Shown: one piece after another, positions 28,375 through 36,187 of the stretch
Position numbering within the stretch: position 1 is the first letter of the stretch
How the letters are laid out: each line of letters opens with the position of its first letter
Assembly (NCBI RefSeq): GCF_001723355.1
Contig: NZ_LPWE01000005.1
Coordinates: 1 to 64,000, forward strand
Length of the DNA: 64,000 nucleotides
Direction of reading: 5' to 3'
Origin: Methyloceanibacter stevinii
GTDB lineage: Bacteria; Pseudomonadota; Alphaproteobacteria; Rhizobiales; Methyloligellaceae
Program-made: the position numbers and the translations under genes
The notes under the pieces: generated by a model
What the model saw: only the letters and a program-made list of their open reading frames with translations
The model's database searches: none
Told to the model about the DNA's origin: nothing

Positions 28375-29343
28375 CTAGGCCGCCGGCGCGCCGACCATCT
28401 GATGCAGCCGGGCGACGGCATCGGGGTCGATACCGGCTCCCTGGGCCAGACCTTTCAGGAAGGTTTTCTCGGCCGGCGTGTCGACGGAGATCGCCATCAG
28501 TGCCGCCGCATAGACCTGAATGCCGACTTCCGGGTTGGGAATGGCTTTCACCAGCCCAGCCAGATCCTGCGGCTTCGCCATCTGGGTCTGAACGAATTGT
28601 TTCTCGTCGTCGGTGATGCCGCCCTCTGCGAGCTTGCCCGTCAGCTTCTGGATCTCGTCCTGCGAGACCTGGCCGTCGGACTTGATGGCTTCGATCATGC
28701 CGCGCAGGCATAGCTCGGCCGTCTCGGGAGCTGAAATCTGTTTCACTTCGGTCTCGGTGAGGCCGAGAGCATTGACGTTGTCGCCGGCGGCCGACTGGGC
28801 CTGCCAGTTCTTGAGAGCCGACAGGGCCAGCGTGCCGAGAATGGCCATGGCGCTGCCGCCAACCGCGCCCTTCGCGGAACTGCCGCCGCCGCCGAGGATC
28901 GCGCCCGCCAGAGCGCCGAGACCGCCGAGCTCGCCTTTGCTCATGCCGCCGACACCGCTCGGTGAGCCGAGCATGCCGCCGAGATTGCCGAGGATGTCGC
29001 CAAGCCCCCCGGAGGATTGACCGCCGGAAGCCTGGCCGCTGGACGAATTTCCACCGCCGAGAACGCTGCCGAGGATGTCGCCAAGACCGCCGGAACCTTG
29101 TCCACCGCTCTGGCCACCTAGAAGGCCACCCAAGATATCGCCCAGGCCGCCTGCCGAGCTGCCGCCTCCAGCGCTGCTGCCGGACGACGAGTCGCCTAGA
29201 ATGCTACCGAGAATGGCGCCGAGATCGGCGGAACCCGATCCGCCGCCTAGGCCGTCCGGGCCCGTGGCATGTTCGACCCGCTGCTGTGTCTGGGGCGACA
29301 TGCCCTGACGGATCATTTCACCGACAATATCTCCGAAGTTCAT
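28375..29343 (-). CDS. DUF533/TerB-like protein with Gly-rich repeats
   Basis: 322 aa from the ATG at 29343. Residues ~30-150 are Gly/Ser-rich with the unit GLGDILG recurring three times at about 30-residue spacing; a hydrophobic Gly/Ala stretch (GALAGAILGGGG) follows. The C-terminal ~150 residues (LCLRGMIEAIKSDGQVSQDEIQKLTGKL ... EKTFLKGLAQGAGID) are the helical TerB/DUF533 domain. DUF533 proteins are often membrane-associated; the function is unknown. Starts upstream of 29343 would add poorly coding sequence. Confidence 0.82.
   Translation of the reverse strand: MNFGDIVGEMIRQGMSPQTQQRVEHATGPDGLGGGSGSADLGAILGSILGDSSSGSSAGGGSSAGGLGDILGGLLGGQSGGQGSGGLGDILGSVLGGGNSSSGQASGGQSSGGLGDILGNLGGMLGSPSGVGGMSKGELGGLGALAGAILGGGGSSAKGAVGGSAMAILGTLALSALKNWQAQSAAGDNVNALGLTETEVKQISAPETAELCLRGMIEAIKSDGQVSQDEIQKLTGKLAEGGITDDEKQFVQTQMAKPQDLAGLVKAIPNPEVGIQVYAAALMAISVDTPAEKTFLKGLAQGAGIDPDAVARLHQMVGAPAA
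28950..29205 (-). repeat. In-gene GLGDILG repeats
   Basis: Three imperfect copies of a unit encoding GGLGDILG(G/S/N), separated by Gly/Ser/Gln linkers, inside the DUF533 gene. They look like recent in-frame duplication of a low-complexity linker. Confidence 0.6.
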
Positions 29344-29569
29344 GACAGCCTCCGCTTGCAGAAACGCTTCACGCACAATGCACCTATTGGTGTGGCAGAT
29401 GACAAACTGGCGACATTGTCTCTCGGACCCCTTGCGTCGCCTCGCACCCTCCGGCCCGCGGACGCGGACCGTCCACCAGGCGGTGGCCGCTGTCATGTAG
29501 GAACGGTCTCGCGGCATTACCAGGGTGTTACAATGCCCTGTGCAACAATCGAACGAAGGATGGCGTGAT

Positions 29570-29794
29570 ATGACAAGGTTAGTCACAGCAGCGGCCCTGG
29601 CCGCCCTGACAGTTCCCGCAGTTCTTAGCGTTTCGGCACAGGCGCAAGTGTCGGACGCGGTCCGTAATGCTTGCGAGAGAAAAGCAAACAAGGTGACGCC
29701 GCCGCTTCGAGCCGGTGAACGCGAGGCGTATATCACCAACTGTATTGCCGACGCGGCGCCGACACCCGGAGCGACCAAAAAGAAGAAGTACTAG
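29570..29794 (+). CDS. Small secreted protein, PsiF-like
   Basis: 74 aa. Signal peptide residues 1-26 (LVTAAALAALTVPAVLSVSAQA), then a short mature part with two cysteines (ACERKANKV ... YITNCIADA) and a lysine tail KKKKY. The C-x-K-A ... C spacing faintly recalls PsiF repeats. Function unknown. Start selected at 29570 because it begins the signal peptide. Confidence 0.6.
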   Translation: MTRLVTAAALAALTVPAVLSVSAQAQVSDAVRNACERKANKVTPPLRAGEREAYITNCIADAAPTPGATKKKKY

Positions 29795-30116
29795 CGGCGG
29801 ATCTGCACGATTACAGAAGGCGGCGCCTCTCGATAGGTCACGGCGTTCGACGGCAAGGCTCTCCCGCATTCTCGTGAAATGGGTGCCGCGCGGTTCGGAA
29901 TGCCGCGGCTCGGGGGGCGATTCGCAGGGCCCAAGAAACCGCCCGAGAATCCGTAAGTGCCGTCAGGGGGCCGCAAATATGGCCATGCATGCGCTGTTGC
30001 GCCACGCCCACAAAACCCGCGTTTTTTTGAATTTCGCGTCACGATCCGGAAAGTGGGCTTGCGCTGCCGGGGCTGTTTGGTAGGTTGCGCTGCCGGGAAC
30101 AAAGGGACTTTGAATC
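29795..30116. other. Intergenic region, 322 bp
   Basis: No convincing gene. It contains an AT-rich stretch with GTTTTTTTG at about 30021-30029 and a 13-bp direct repeat TTGCGCTGCCGGG at 30059-30071 and 30085-30097, just upstream of the next gene; the repeat could be a regulator site but this is speculative. A leftward ORF across the region has no family resemblance. Confidence 0.5.
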
Positions 30117-30353
30117 ATGAAGAGTGTATTTTTTGGACTGTTGATCGTGGGCTTTACGGCTGTCTCTTTCGCCGGTGTGGCCAGCGCGGATGCTTACACG
30201 AAAGCCATTCGTGCGAGCTGCAAGCAGGACTATAAGCGGCACTGCAGCGACAAGACGATCGGCTCCAAGCAGCTGGAAGTTTGCATGCGGCAGAAGCGGA
30301 ACAGCCTTTCCAAGACCTGCCAGTCCGCTCTGAAGGCAGCCGGCTACCGCTAG
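30117..30353 (+). CDS. Small secreted Cys-rich protein
   Basis: 78 aa with a signal peptide (residues 1-25, ending VASADA). The mature region has four cysteines in the order C-x7-C-x13-C-x11-C and ends SKTCQSALKAAGYR. The pattern resembles single cysteine-rich GLG1-type repeats found in many rhizobial secreted proteins. Function unknown. Two lysines and arginines per turn make the mature protein basic. Confidence 0.65.
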   Translation: MKSVFFGLLIVGFTAVSFAGVASADAYTKAIRASCKQDYKRHCSDKTIGSKQLEVCMRQKRNSLSKTCQSALKAAGYR

Positions 30354-30818
30354 TCAGCGCTCTATAATAGACGACCAATCGCTGAATGTTGCCGCGACGC
30401 CGTGGAGCGTACCGCTGGCGTCGCGCAACTGCCACAAGACGCCATCCTCGATACGGAACCGGCGGCCGGATTTCGATATCCGGATGCCGGTGTAGCCGGT
30501 TGCAAAGCCGTCACGCGCTACCGCGTCCAGGAGCCTCTGGCGTTCGGCCCGGTTGGGAGCCTCTGCGGACAATCGCGAGGGCATACCGACCATTTCCTCC
30601 CACTCGTACTCGAATAGGGCCTGTGCGGCCTTATTGGCGTAGAGGAACAGAGGGTCGGCCGCCGTGTTATGTGCCAGAACGCAGTTGGGCGCACTGGCGT
30701 AGAGCCAGTCTGGGCCGTCGCCGCCACATCCTTCGAGAAAGGGCGGCGAGCACGCAAGCAACCGCTTGTAACTGTCGGCAAGAAGTCGGAAAAAGGCGGG
30801 GTCTGTGGCGATTGTCAT
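30354..30818 (-). CDS. MEKHLA-domain protein
   Basis: 154 aa from the ATG at 30818. Almost the whole protein corresponds to the MEKHLA domain, a PAS-related fold: LLADSYKRLLACSPPFL, VLAHNTAADPLFLYANKAAQALFEY, EEMVGMPSRLSAE, GYTGIRISKSGRRFRIEDGVLW. Stand-alone versions occur in cyanobacteria and methylotrophs; the domain also ends plant HD-ZIP III factors. Ligand and partner unknown. Its end abuts the stop of the convergent small Cys-rich gene. Confidence 0.8.
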   Translation of the reverse strand: MTIATDPAFFRLLADSYKRLLACSPPFLEGCGGDGPDWLYASAPNCVLAHNTAADPLFLYANKAAQALFEYEWEEMVGMPSRLSAEAPNRAERQRLLDAVARDGFATGYTGIRISKSGRRFRIEDGVLWQLRDASGTLHGVAATFSDWSSIIER

Positions 30819-30884
30819 GGGTGGTGAGGTTTGAACGGGCGCTAGGGGCATGAGCCACGGTCCGTCTTTCGCGGGTAGCCAGCG

Positions 30885-31016
30885 ATGCTGATTGTCGCCT
30901 TCGGTATGATGTTCACCGCTTTGCTGGTCTTCCTACTCTGGAACCTTTTCATCAAATGCCGCGCATTCTGGCGGGCACGCAAGTCCCGACCTCGGCGCCG
31001 CACGGGCGCGGCATAG
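30885..31016 (+). CDS. Possible small single-pass membrane protein
   Basis: 43 codons starting ATG CTG ATT. Residues 2-23 form a hydrophobic helix (LIVAFGMMFTALLVFLLWNLF), followed by a strongly basic tail rich in Arg. The composition fits a small membrane protein, but there is no clear ribosome site and no homologue is known to me. Confidence 0.35.
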   Translation: MLIVAFGMMFTALLVFLLWNLFIKCRAFWRARKSRPRRRTGAA

Positions 31017-31286
31017 ACATCCGGGCATTGCCGGCCGGTACGTCTTGTTTACCCTTCGGCGCTAACCTTCCTCAAGAGCGGTGAGCCGGGGCGCGAAGCG
31101 GGAATCGTCACGCTGTCGCGGAATTGCCCGTAGCTTCCATTGAAACAGTCACACCAAGTCATCAGACTTGCAGCAACGTCGCCGCGAAATCGCCGTGGCG
31201 GCATCGTCTGATTGAAACTGCCTCTGCATGCCGCGCGTTATCCAGCGGCGGATTGGGGTATTCCATGCGTAGAGCGGGGTTTTGCG

Positions 31287-31893
31287 ATGACCAAGGATAC
31301 GACGATCACGGCACATGATGGCAAGTCACAGGCGAAGCCACGTGCTGTGAAGCCAGTTGCCTCAAAGCCAGCTGTTTCCAAGCGGAAATCTAACAAGAGC
31401 AAGGGCGGAGTTCCGGCCAAGGCCGTTGCGACGGCACCGACCAACGCCGCGGTCAAAAAGGCCGCCAAATCAGTGGCCAAGGTCCACAACAAGGCCGCCA
31501 GCAGGACGAAGGCGCGGCGAAGCGGGAGAAGAAGGTTGGTGCCGCAAAGCCGGCCGCCAAGCCGCTCAAGGCCAAGCCAGCCGCTCAGGCCATGCCGGCG
31601 GCCCAGACGAGGCGATCGTGCCGGCGCCATTGCTGGGACGGTCTCTGCAGAGCGCCGTTCCGGCCGCCCTCGCGGTGAATACCAAGCTGGTGGATATCGC
31701 CCATTCGAACGTCAGCGCGGGGCTCGAGCTCGCCCGCGATCTGGCGGGAGCGAAAACGCCGATGGAGGCCATGCGCCTCGGGGTCGCCTATTGGTTCAAC
31801 CATATGGGGGCCGTTCAAACGCAGGCGCGCGAACTGCAAAGCCTGTCGGCCGCCTGGGTCAAGACGGCCAGCGATCAAATTCGCCCGCTCTAA
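31287..31893 (+). pseudogene. Phasin-like protein, interrupted by two -1 frameshifts
   Basis: Begins MTKDTTITAHDGKSQAKP with a Lys/Ala/Pro-rich tract in frame 3, continues in frame 2 from about 31500 (QDEGAAKREKKVGAAKPAAK) and in frame 1 from about 31605 (DEAIVPAPLLGRSL ... NTKLVDIAHSNVSAGLELA). Restoring one base at each point gives about 202 aa. The C-terminal helical part (ARDLAGAKTPMEAMRLGVAYWFNHM) has the pattern of Phasin_2 proteins that coat polyhydroxybutyrate granules; the Lys/Ala/Pro N-terminus resembles histone-like tails that bind DNA. Confidence 0.65.
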
Positions 31894-31978
31894 CGGTCCG
31901 CCGCCGACAATTGCGGCTCCCTAACGCCGCTGCCTGGCGTAGACTGACACACTCGCATCGTCGACGTGGGGAGGTGTC

Positions 31979-33244
31979 ATGCTGCGCGAGGATTTGACGT
32001 TCGTCGGGACGTGCGACATTGCCGGACTCGTTCGCGGCAAGGGGTTTCCCTCCACCGAGCTGCCCGCCCGGCGGAAGCTCGGCATCGGTTGGACGCACTC
32101 CAATCTCATGCAGACCTGCTTCGGCCCCATTCTCGATACGCCTTTCGGCACGGCGGGCGATCTCATGATCGTGCCGGACCCGACCGCGGAGGTGCATGTC
32201 GACTTTCGCGATGGATCCGCACCCGAGCACTTCTTTCTCGGCGATATCCGCAACACGGACGGGAGCCCCTGGGAATGCTGTGTCCGTGCATTTCTGCGGC
32301 GCGCGACCGATGCGTTGAAAGAGGCCTGCGGTCTCGAACTCCTCGCCGCGTTCGAGCAGGAGTTCGTCTACACGGGCGTCGAGGACGTGCCGGGTCATGC
32401 CTATAGCCTGAATGCCTTCCGGCGCCAGGGCGTCTTCGGCGAGATGGTGATGGCGGCCATTCGCGCCGCGAGCGTCCATCCGGATTCCTTCCTGGCCGAG
32501 TATGGGCCCCGGCAATTCGAGATGACGGTCGGGCCCGACGCCGCACTCGCCGCGGCGGATGCAGGCGTGATCGCGCGCGAGATGGCGCGCGGTGCCGCTT
32601 TCCGTCTGGAGAACAGCGCCATCTTTTCGCCGATGCCCGTGGCGGGCGGGGCCGGCAACGGCGTGCACATCCATTTCAGCCTCCATGACGCCTCGGGCGC
32701 ACCGGTGACAAGCGATCCAAACGGTCCCATGGGCCTGAGCGCTGTCGCGGCGCATTTCGCCGCCGGCGTCCTGCACCATCTTCCGGCTCTGTGCGCGGTG
32801 ACCGCGCCGTCGCCGGTGTCTTACTTGCGGCTCGTGCCCGACCGCTGGGCGCCGACCGTGGCCGACATCAAACTGCAGGATCGCGGGGCCGCGCTTCGAA
32901 TCTGTCCCGTCTTCGACGCGGCGGGAGAGGAGCAGCGGCAGGCGCAGTTCAATCTCGAGTTCCGCGTCAGCGATGCGGCGGCCAGCCCCTATATGGCGCT
33001 CGGCGCGATGATCTTCGCCGGGGTCGACGGGATCGCGCGCGAACTGAAAATTTCGAAGACGACGACGCCGCTGCCGTCTTCCTTGAGTGCCGCTTTGGAT
33101 CTGATGGAAGCGAGCGAAGCGATGAGGTCGTGGTTCGGTCCGGTCTTCTTCGAGGCCTATTTGCGGCACAAGCGATCGGAAGCAGCCTATGTGGCGGACT
33201 TGCCTGAGGCGGAACTGTGCGCGCGCTATGCCGAAGTCTACTGA
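31979..33244 (+). CDS. Glutamine synthetase family ligase
   Basis: 421 aa. Beta-grasp N-domain (FVGTCDIAGLVRGKGFP) and catalytic domain with LLAAFEQEFVY (metal Glu pair), GPRQFEMTVGPDAALAAAD, the substrate His region GNGVHIHFSLHD and the Arg motif DRGAALRICPVF, each parallel to GS blocks. The tyrosine adenylylation site of GlnA is absent. Family members include gamma-glutamylpolyamine and gamma-glutamylmethylamide synthetases; in a methylotroph the latter is conceivable, but no gmaS partner genes (mgs/mgd) are adjacent, so the substrate is open. Confidence 0.8.
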   Translation: MLREDLTFVGTCDIAGLVRGKGFPSTELPARRKLGIGWTHSNLMQTCFGPILDTPFGTAGDLMIVPDPTAEVHVDFRDGSAPEHFFLGDIRNTDGSPWECCVRAFLRRATDALKEACGLELLAAFEQEFVYTGVEDVPGHAYSLNAFRRQGVFGEMVMAAIRAASVHPDSFLAEYGPRQFEMTVGPDAALAAADAGVIAREMARGAAFRLENSAIFSPMPVAGGAGNGVHIHFSLHDASGAPVTSDPNGPMGLSAVAAHFAAGVLHHLPALCAVTAPSPVSYLRLVPDRWAPTVADIKLQDRGAALRICPVFDAAGEEQRQAQFNLEFRVSDAAASPYMALGAMIFAGVDGIARELKISKTTTPLPSSLSAALDLMEASEAMRSWFGPVFFEAYLRHKRSEAAYVADLPEAELCARYAEVY

Positions 33245-33331
33245 GCCGACTGGGGACAAAGCTCCGTCAACGGTGTTTCCAAGGCGAACCAGTCGCTAGG
33301 GATTGCCGCGATAGGATGGAACGGGAGGACC

Positions 33332-33889
33332 ATGATCATGTGGATGCGGATTATCGCTTTTTCTATTGCCGCACTGGGCTGTCTTGCGCTCGCCGGATGT
33401 GACGAGGACTCGAAGGACAGCTTTGTTCTTTGCGAGAGTACGTATGCATTGTGCACGACGGCGGCCTGTACGCCTGCCGACGGCAGCACCGAGACGGTCT
33501 CTTGCGCTTGCGATGTGAAGACGGGGTATTCGGCGGGTCAGAAGCCATGCACCGGCAGCGTGGAGACCGACAAGGGCACTGAGATCAGCTCGCGCTACTA
33601 TCCCATCAAGAGCTACGCGGCTTGCAACAACGACCGCCCTTGGGCGTGGTGTCTCGACAAGCCCTGCATTGTGGACATGGACGATCCTAAGAAGGCGTCG
33701 TGTGCCTGCACGGTCGACAGAAATCAGGGCCCGTATCTCGTTGTAACCGATACCTATACCGACACGACCTGCACGACGAACCTATGGTCGTCGGCAACCG
33801 TGGACGGCGTCAACGAGATCACGGATTTCCTCAAGACCACCAAGGAACTGAAGCCCTACGACATCAAGGTCTTGAACGCGCCGAACTAG
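33332..33889 (+). CDS. Cys-rich putative lipoprotein
   Basis: 185 aa. Signal sequence ending in lipobox LAGC (Cys near residue 23), mature part with about a dozen cysteines grouped in CTTAAC-, CACD- and CACTVDR-like clusters that repeat twice (residues ~32-70 and ~90-130), suggesting an internal duplication of a disulfide-rich module. Not recognised as a family. Likely exported and membrane-anchored. Confidence 0.6.
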   Translation: MIMWMRIIAFSIAALGCLALAGCDEDSKDSFVLCESTYALCTTAACTPADGSTETVSCACDVKTGYSAGQKPCTGSVETDKGTEISSRYYPIKSYAACNNDRPWAWCLDKPCIVDMDDPKKASCACTVDRNQGPYLVVTDTYTDTTCTTNLWSSATVDGVNEITDFLKTTKELKPYDIKVLNAPN

Positions 33890-33895
33890 CAGCGG

Positions 33896-34516
33896 TCAAT
33901 CGCCGGAGAGCATGCTCAGCGCATCTTCCGTGCTGAGCATCCGGCAATAGCCGCCAAAGCAGGAGAGGGCCGCCTCGTGTCGTGCCTCCGTCTCCGCGAC
34001 GCAGGCATCGTGGATGCATGTCATGTAGTAGCCGCGATCCGCGCCGTCCTTCACGGCATGGTCGATGCACTGATCCGTGAGACAGCCGGCGACGAAGACG
34101 TCCTCGATGCCGATATTCCGCAAGACATAGTCGAGCATCGTCGAGTTGAAGACGGACGACGACGATTTGGGGAGGACCAGCTCGTCCTCCTTGGGGGCGA
34201 TCTGTGGGATCACTTGCGCTTCGTGCGAGCCTTTCTGGAACCCCATGCCAGAGAGCTTGTAGTCGAGGCTTCTGTCGCGGCCGTTTGCCGTCAAGTTCTC
34301 GATGACCGTGAAGATCACCTCCATGCGGGCGCGCCGGAACGCGTGGAGCAGGCTTTCGATGTGGGGCAAGACACGGTCCCTCAGCGCGGCGTGCAACTCG
34401 GGACGGCGCCGGGCTTGTTCGGGCCCGCAAGTTCCATTCTGCACGTCGATGATCAGCAGGGCGGCCGTGCCCTTAGAGATCGGCCGTCCTCGGGTTAGGA
34501 AGTCGGAAGATGCCAT
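33896..34516 (-). CDS. Isochorismatase-like cysteine hydrolase
   Basis: 206 aa from the ATG at 34516 (an open frame extends further upstream but lacks family similarity). The cysteine-hydrolase triad is visible: Asp in ALLIIDVQNGT, Lys in VLPKSSSSVF and Cys in VFVAGCLTDQCIDHA. The fold covers isochorismatase, nicotinamidase and ureidoacrylate hydrolase; the substrate cannot be picked from motifs. Divergent from the NTF2-like gene with 84 bp between. Confidence 0.85.
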   Translation of the reverse strand: MASSDFLTRGRPISKGTAALLIIDVQNGTCGPEQARRRPELHAALRDRVLPHIESLLHAFRRARMEVIFTVIENLTANGRDRSLDYKLSGMGFQKGSHEAQVIPQIAPKEDELVLPKSSSSVFNSTMLDYVLRNIGIEDVFVAGCLTDQCIDHAVKDGADRGYYMTCIHDACVAETEARHEAALSCFGGYCRMLSTEDALSMLSGD

Positions 34517-34600
34517 GGCATGGAAGGTCTGTTGTGTTAGTCGGTTCGTCGGGATGAAATAGCAATTGTCACTCGGTAGCGATCCGGACAGGAGCCTAGC

Positions 34601-35041
34601 ATGATCAAAATACTTGCTACACTTATAACGTGCATTTTCCTTACAGTGCCAGCCTTCGCCGACGAGCGCCTTGCCGATGTCGAGGCGATCGACAATGCTG
34701 TCGGCCAGCTGGATGAGGCTTTCGCGACGGACGATCCCGATGCGCTCAAGGCACTTATGACCGAGGATCACATCGCCGTCTTGCCTTTTCATCAGGGGCC
34801 GGAGACGGTCGAGCAGATGATCGATGGGCTCTCGAAGACCGATATCAAGCAAACCGACCTCAGCGAGCCGACCGTCGTCTTCTTGGGCCCCGACAGCGCC
34901 ATGCGGACGCTGACCGCAAAATTCGAAGGCACTTACGAAGACAAGCCCGTCGACAGCACCGTCTTCATCACGTCGATTATGACGAAGAAGGACGGGAAAT
35001 GGCTGGAGAGCTTTTACCAGGTGACGACGATTGCCCCTTGA
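34601..35041 (+). CDS. Secreted NTF2/SnoaL-like protein
   Basis: 146 aa. Signal peptide residues 1-20 (LATLITCIFLTVPAFA), then a cone-shaped NTF2-like domain pattern (AIDNAVGQLDEAFATDDPDALKALMTEDH ... DGKWLESFYQVTTI) as in DUF4440. Catalytic capacity unknown. Its 3' end overlaps the next gene by 11 bp. Confidence 0.75.
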   Translation: MIKILATLITCIFLTVPAFADERLADVEAIDNAVGQLDEAFATDDPDALKALMTEDHIAVLPFHQGPETVEQMIDGLSKTDIKQTDLSEPTVVFLGPDSAMRTLTAKFEGTYEDKPVDSTVFITSIMTKKDGKWLESFYQVTTIAP

Positions 35042-35411
35042 GCGCGACGGCCGGGTGCTGTCGGGGGCGCTGAACGTCGGGCTCCCGGCAGGTCCGCAAA
35101 CTGAAGAACTCTTCGACGGGATATTCGAGAGTCCCGGGGTTCGCATCGAGCGAATCGTCTCGACCGGCCAGGCAACGCCTGACGGCGAGTGGTACGATCA
35201 GAGCCGCGACGAGTTCGTGTTGCTTGTCTCGGGGGCGGCTCGCTTGCGCATCGACGGCGAAAGCCGCGACCGCGAACTCGCGCCCGGAGATTGGCTGCTG
35301 CTGCCCGCTCATTGCCGTCACCTTGTGACCTGGACACAGGCCGAGCCGCCCACCATATGGTTGGCAGTCCACTTTGATGCGGCGCCGGCAGGCGCCGGCG
35401 ATAAGGAGTAA
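35031..35411 (+). CDS. Cupin-domain protein
   Basis: 126 aa if the TTG at 35031 is used, overlapping the previous gene by 11 bp; a GTG at 35055 is an alternative. Cupin motif 1 is seen in WYDQSRDEFVLLVSGAARLRID and motif 2 in LAPGDWLLLPAHCRHLVTWT, so a single small beta-barrel. Metal ligands are partly present (Glu of motif 1, His of motif 2; the first two motif 1 histidines are missing). Function unknown. Confidence 0.72.
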   Translation: MPLERDGRVLSGALNVGLPAGPQTEELFDGIFESPGVRIERIVSTGQATPDGEWYDQSRDEFVLLVSGAARLRIDGESRDRELAPGDWLLLPAHCRHLVTWTQAEPPTIWLAVHFDAAPAGAGDKE

Positions 35412-35416
35412 CTCCT

Positions 35417-35680
35417 ATGGAAGCGACGTGGATGCCCCACAGCGAGCACGGCGAGATTCACGACCGTGCCGAACTTCCCGAAAGCGTGTACGCCTTTCCC
35501 CGCCAGCGCAAAGAGCCGCTGACGGACGCGACGCATGTGAAGAATGCGCTGGCCCGTTTCGATCAAGTCGAGGGAGTCTCGGACGCCGACCGGGATCTTG
35601 CCTTCGCCAACATAAAGAAAGCCGCGGCTCACTACGGCGTCGAGTTGCACGAGAACAATTGGCGGGAGCTCGGGCGCTAG
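35417..35680 (+). CDS. Small conserved protein (DUF6582-like)
   Basis: 87 aa, soluble. Contains PESVYAFPRQRKEPLTDATHVKNAL and a C-terminal FANIKKAAAHYGVELHENNWRELG, typical of small alphaproteobacterial proteins of the DUF6582 type that occur alone or fused to phage-type proteins. 5 bp after the cupin gene, probably co-transcribed. Confidence 0.65.
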   Translation: MEATWMPHSEHGEIHDRAELPESVYAFPRQRKEPLTDATHVKNALARFDQVEGVSDADRDLAFANIKKAAAHYGVELHENNWRELGR

Positions 35681-35693
35681 GCGCGGGGCCCGT

Positions 35694-36164
35694 TTATCGG
35701 TGAAGAATCAGCAGCCCTATCAGGAGCGTGAGTGGGGTCAGGATGTCCCACCAGAAGATCGGCCCGGCATTGTTGATGGCGAAGTTTCGACGCTTGATCA
35801 TGTCGGCGATGTGGACCGATGCCGCGCTCCACAGGAAGCCCGCCGCCATGAAGGTCATCGCCCACGCTGCTTCCGGCCCCAGGATGGATGCCGCGATAGC
35901 ACCAAGGCCGATGCCGAGATTGGCGCCGGCAATTTCCTTCTGAAAGGGGCTCGGGGGCCAGCCGATGGACTGGGCGACATGATCGGCGAACACGGCATGG
36001 GAAAACGCGGCCCATAGACTGGGCACACCAAGCCCGAGGGACAGCATCCATTGCAAAGTCGGCCCAAGGCTCTCGGCTCCAAACGGCTGAGGGACCTCGA
36101 GAAAGCCGAGCGTGAGGGCGGCCGCATAGCAGAGAGCGGGAAGCGCGGCGATCAGTTGCTTCAT
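35694..36164 (-). CDS. Four-helix membrane protein (DUF6790-like)
   Basis: 156 aa from the ATG at 36164. Four hydrophobic segments (residues ~3-25, ~35-60, ~80-125, ~133-155). The FQKEIAGANLGIGLGAIAA stretch is like the core of DUF6790. No function. The extended open frame to 36353 overlaps the divergent P450 start and is not supported. Confidence 0.65.
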   Translation of the reverse strand: MKQLIAALPALCYAAALTLGFLEVPQPFGAESLGPTLQWMLSLGLGVPSLWAAFSHAVFADHVAQSIGWPPSPFQKEIAGANLGIGLGAIAASILGPEAAWAMTFMAAGFLWSAASVHIADMIKRRNFAINNAGPIFWWDILTPLTLLIGLLILHR

Positions 36165-36187
36165 GGGTCCGACGCTCCAAGAGGTGA

